In this document: one piece after another, positions 7,522-9,575 of the stretch
How the letters are laid out: each line of letters starts with the position of its first letter
How positions within the stretch are numbered: position 1 is the first letter of the stretch
NCBI GenBank assembly: GCA_027483785.1
Contig: JAIXTU010000327.1
Span: forward strand, 1-9,575
Length of the DNA stretch: 9,575 nucleotides
From: Flavobacterium sp.
Lineage (GTDB): Bacteria > Bacteroidota > Bacteroidia > Flavobacteriales > Flavobacteriaceae
Direction: 5' to 3'
Position numbers and translations under genes: made by a program
The notes under the pieces: generated by a model
Databases searched by the model: none
What the model saw: only the letters and a program-made list of their open reading frames with translations
Told to the model about the DNA's origin: nothing

Positions 7522-7538
7522 CGACCAGTTTATATCTT

Positions 7539-7931
7539 ATGAACATCAAACAGCTAGAACTTCCCAAAATAGAAAACGCACTAGGTAACATTGCAGTAAT
7601 TGAAAAAGATACACTGCCGTTTGCCGTCAAACGCGTATATTATTTATACGATATTCCGAGTTCGGCCAAGCGCGGCGGACACGCACATCTCAATTTGCAA
7701 CAAGTGTTAATTGCCATTTCGGGTAGTTTTGATGTAGTGCTCGACGACGGTTCACGCCGACAAACCATCACGTTAAATAAGCCCGATCGTGGTTTGCTCA
7801 TTACCACAAAAATCTGGCGCGAACTCGAAAATTTCTCTTCCGGTGCCGTGTGCTTGGTTTTGGCTTCCGAAGAATTCTCAGAAGACGATTACATCCGCGA
7901 TTACGACGATTTTCTAGCGTCTATTCAATAA
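7539..7931 (+). CDS. fdtA: dTDP-4-oxo-6-deoxyglucose 3,4-ketoisomerase (FdtA/QdtA family cupin)
   Basis: The 130-residue protein is the usual length for single-domain FdtA/QdtA cupins. The diagnostic segment is KRGGHAH (44-50), with His48 and His50 in the positions of the catalytic histidine pair, then VLIAISGSFDVVLDDG (56-71) and the late strand motif IWRELENFSSGAVCLVLAS. The family moves the keto group of dTDP-4-keto-6-deoxyglucose from C4 to C3, giving the substrate for a C3 aminotransferase. Family members invert or retain C4 (FdtA versus QdtA products, galacto versus gluco), and this cannot be decided here, so the symbol is for the family. ATG at 7539 gives the typical N-terminus; an in-frame ATG at 7497 would add 14 atypical residues. 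It is separated from its presumed partner genes at 1700-3744 by the flippase and two opposite-strand genes. The usual Lys after HAH is Leu here. Confidence 0.88.
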   Translation: MNIKQLELPKIENALGNIAVIEKDTLPFAVKRVYYLYDIPSSAKRGGHAHLNLQQVLIAISGSFDVVLDDGSRRQTITLNKPDRGLLITTKIWRELENFSSGAVCLVLASEEFSEDDYIRDYDDFLASIQ

Positions 7932-8825
7932 GTTTTTCATTCTAAAAGCAAAACGAAGCAGCGGTCGTGGCAGTGAACAAAGCAATTTACGTTTAGCATC
8001 TAAAGTATTAAAATCGATTTCTTGTTGATACCGATTCGCTACGGTGTCGTTTCTTTCTCGAACAGCCGCCATTAGCAAAGCGTAACGATGAAAATTCAGA
8101 TACTTTTTTAATCCCGGAACATTGCCAAATTCCTTTTCATAAGTACTAAATGGCGTGTGTACTTTTGTGCTGATCTGGCTCATTGTCATTTGTCCGCTTT
8201 CATTTTGCCGATACCAAGCCAAGGGTTTCGGGTTGAAAACCAGCGGATAATTCGCGTGCAAACGGATACATAAATCAATGTCTTCGCCAAAAGTTACCGT
8301 TTCGTTGTAGCCGCCCATTTTCTCAATCACCGTTTTTCGAATGGCAATACTCGAGCTGCAATACGGTGATTCACCGACGGCTTTTTCGAAAAAATCGTTA
8401 GTAATTTGCGTCCGATTTTCACGATTCAAAGCGGCATTCGGACCGCGAAACGAACCAGAAAACCATTTGTAGTAGGCAGTTGCGTAAACGACTTCGTTGG
8501 GAAACTGCTCGTACATTTCATAGATTTCTTCTAAAAACGTCGGTTCCCACTTATCGTCGGAATCCAGAAATGCGAGTACAGTTCCGTTTGCCGCAGCAAT
8601 TCCGACGTTTCGTGTTTTGGGCAGATTTAAATTTTGAGGATTGCGTATGATTTTCAGTCGCTTATCGTTGATTTCCGATAGCATTTCCAAACTTTTATCG
8701 GTCGACGCGTCGTCAATAACCAGCAACTCAAAATCAGCGAACGTTTGTTGCAAAACGCTGTTCACGGCTTCGAGTACAAAAGCTTCTTTGTTGTAAAGCG
8801 GCATGATTACCGAAAAGAATGGCAT
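7914..8825 (-). CDS. Glycosyltransferase family 2, GT-A fold
   Basis: This 303-residue GT2 enzyme is intact. Motifs in order: FSVIMPLYNKEAFV (4-17), LVIDDASTDKS (35-45), FLDSDDKW (86-93) with the Asp88/Asp90/Asp91 cluster for metal and nucleotide binding, GGYNETVTFGEDIDLCIRL (171-189) with the Glu181-Asp182 catalytic-base region, and PLAWYRQNESG as the equivalent of the late YR motif. It should act on the cytosolic face of the inner membrane, adding a sugar to the repeat unit; the donor is unknown. ATG at 8825 (MPFFSVIMPLYN) is the right start: the frame extends to an ATG at 8987, but those 54 residues lie across the divergent GT4 gene and do not resemble a GT2 N-terminus. Its 3' end overlaps the ketoisomerase gene by 18 bp. 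It is a distant paralogue of the GT2 enzyme at 6459-7355. Confidence 0.9.
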   Translation of the reverse strand: MPFFSVIMPLYNKEAFVLEAVNSVLQQTFADFELLVIDDASTDKSLEMLSEINDKRLKIIRNPQNLNLPKTRNVGIAAANGTVLAFLDSDDKWEPTFLEEIYEMYEQFPNEVVYATAYYKWFSGSFRGPNAALNRENRTQITNDFFEKAVGESPYCSSSIAIRKTVIEKMGGYNETVTFGEDIDLCIRLHANYPLVFNPKPLAWYRQNESGQMTMSQISTKVHTPFSTYEKEFGNVPGLKKYLNFHRYALLMAAVRERNDTVANRYQQEIDFNTLDAKRKLLCSLPRPLLRFAFRMKNLLNRR

Positions 8826-8845
8826 AAAAAGCGGTTTGAAAATGA

Positions 8846-8853
8846 TACATTTG
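8846..8853 (+). promoter_or_regulatory. -7 box for the GT4 gene
   Basis: TACATTTG is a perfect match to the Bacteroidota -7 consensus TAnnTTTG, in the 33-bp gap between divergent start codons. It ends five bases before the ATG at 8859, so transcription starting the usual few bases downstream would give a nearly leaderless message. No clear TTTG sits at the -33 distance, which limits confidence. Confidence 0.4.
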
Positions 8854-8858
8854 TCGAC

Positions 8859-9575
8859 ATGCAAGATGCGAAAAAACTTCAGATAGTTTGCTTTGAGAAT
8901 CCGTTTCCCGCTAATTATGGTGGTGTAATCGATGTTTTTTATCGAATTCAAGCGTTGCATGCGCTTGGAATCGAAATTACCTTGCATTGTTTTGTTACCG
9001 ATCGCACAGAGGTGAAGCCCGAATTACAAGCGTTGTGCAAGGCCGTTCACCTGTATCCGAAAGAGCGTAAAATAGGGCAGTTGTTTTCGCAATATCCGCT
9101 TTCGGTGGTGAGTCGTTTTCATACGAATTTAACTAAACAGCTTTTGGCATCCGATGCGCCCATCTTAATCGAAGGTTTGCAAAGCAGCTTTTTTGCTACG
9201 CTTCCGGCTTTTCGCGATCGCAAGTTGTATTTGCGTTTGCATAATTTGGAGTCGGTGTATTACAACGGATTAGCGAATTCCGAAACCAATAGGATCAAGC
9301 AATTGTTGTATCGTTGGGAAGCAAAGAAATACCAAAAATACGAAACGCACTTAAATCGGTTTTCCACAATTTTCACGATTTCGAAACGCGAAACGCTCGA
9401 AGTTGCGCAAGTGGCTCACGCACATTATTTACCGCCGTTTCATGGAAATGAGCGTTGTACATCGGCAGCTGGCATGGGCGATTTTGCTTTGTATCACGGC
9501 GACTTACGCTTGTCCGACAACAAACGCGCCGCCTTGTTTTTGTTTAACGTTTTTAGCGAATTACCGCAGCACAAA
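8859..9575 (+). CDS. GT4-like glycosyltransferase, GT-B fold (3' end beyond window)
   Basis: The reading frame is open for 239 codons from ATG at 8859 to the window edge, so this is the N-terminal half of a protein that in this family is normally about 360-400 residues. FENPFPANYGGVIDVFYRI (12-30) is the Gly-rich first Rossmann loop and acceptor-side helix of GT4 enzymes; LIEGLQSSFFATLP (103-116), LYLRLHNLESVYYNGLA (123-139) and IFTISKRE (171-178) are conserved features of the N-terminal domain. LYHGDLRLSDNKRAALFL (211-228) begins the C-terminal donor-binding domain; the E-x7-E signature is past the edge. Retaining chemistry is expected, with a sugar donor that cannot be named. No in-frame ATG exists between this one and the divergent gene. 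It diverges from the GT2 gene with 33 bp between start codons and is probably part of the same polysaccharide locus. Confidence 0.85.
   Translation, partial: MQDAKKLQIVCFENPFPANYGGVIDVFYRIQALHALGIEITLHCFVTDRTEVKPELQALCKAVHLYPKERKIGQLFSQYPLSVVSRFHTNLTKQLLASDAPILIEGLQSSFFATLPAFRDRKLYLRLHNLESVYYNGLANSETNRIKQLLYRWEAKKYQKYETHLNRFSTIFTISKRETLEVAQVAHAHYLPPFHGNERCTSAAGMGDFALYHGDLRLSDNKRAALFLFNVFSELPQHK

Larger units (their letters stand above)
7365..7538. other. Divergent intergenic region with nested inverted repeats
   Basis: This 174-bp (or slightly longer) gap separates the minus-strand GT2/GT-C pair from the ketoisomerase gene and is the longest non-coding stretch in the window. It holds candidate promoters for both sides. 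Near its centre CCC-N4-AGAGC (7429-7440) faces GCTCT-N4-GGG (7471-7482), with GGTA (7446-7449) facing TACC (7457-7460) inside. The dyad is imperfect and could be an operator, a weak cruciform or chance. Confidence 0.35.

Noticed and set aside
6800..8317. Shared 14-base string near 6803-6816 and 8304-8317
   Set aside because: It encodes the GGYN motif common to both GT2 enzymes and reflects protein homology, not a mobile repeat.
8826..8987. Upstream extension of the minus-strand GT2 gene to an ATG at 8987
   Set aside because: The 54 extra residues do not look like a GT2 N-terminus and lie antisense to the conserved first Rossmann loop of the divergent GT4 gene, which clearly codes.

Overview
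The window looks like the chromosome of a Bacteroidota member, most likely Flavobacteriia. The evidence is a secreted protein ending in the start of a gliding-motility/type IX secretion C-terminal domain, A-rich leaders without clear Shine-Dalgarno sequences, -7 boxes resembling the Bacteroidota TAnnTTTG element, and moderate AT-richness. No genus can be named from the sequence alone.

Layout. (1) 1-1641, minus: the first 547 codons of a large exported surface protein, cut by the window edge and apparently started by TTG. (2) 1642-1699: a short divergent promoter region. (3) 1700-4978, plus: a tightly packed operon of a FemAB/GNAT-type N-acyltransferase, an FdtB-type sugar aminotransferase (2-bp gap) and a Wzx-type flippase (8-bp overlap). 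(4) 4936-7355, minus: a GT2 glycosyltransferase followed, through an ATGA overlap, by a polytopic membrane protein that resembles GT-C glycosyltransferases; its 3' end overlaps the flippase gene by 43 bp. (5) 7365-7538: a divergent regulatory gap. (6) 7539-7931, plus: an FdtA/QdtA-type dTDP-sugar 3,4-ketoisomerase. (7) 7914-8825, minus: a second GT2 enzyme, overlapping the ketoisomerase tail-to-tail by 18 bp. (8) 8859-9575, plus: the first 239 codons of a GT4-like glycosyltransferase, open at the window edge.

How the genes fit together. This is part of a Wzx-dependent cell-surface polysaccharide locus (O-antigen, capsule or a glycan for surface proteins). FdtA-type isomerase, FdtB-type aminotransferase and the N-acyltransferase would convert dTDP-4-keto-6-deoxyglucose into a dTDP-3-acylamino-3,6-dideoxyhexose, most simply dTDP-Fuc3NAc or dTDP-Qui3NAc. 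The two GT2 enzymes and the GT4 enzyme would build the repeat unit on a lipid carrier in the cytoplasm, Wzx would flip it, and the GT-C-like protein could decorate it on the periplasmic side. The enzymes that make the precursor (RmlA, RmlB), the initiating sugar-phosphate transferase and an unambiguous Wzy polymerase are not in the window. No RNA genes, insertion sequences, CRISPR arrays or phage genes were seen. Nothing here is an obviously new system; the most notable points are the split aminosugar pathway, the acetyltransferase type, the GT-C-like gene and the very compact overlapping arrangement.
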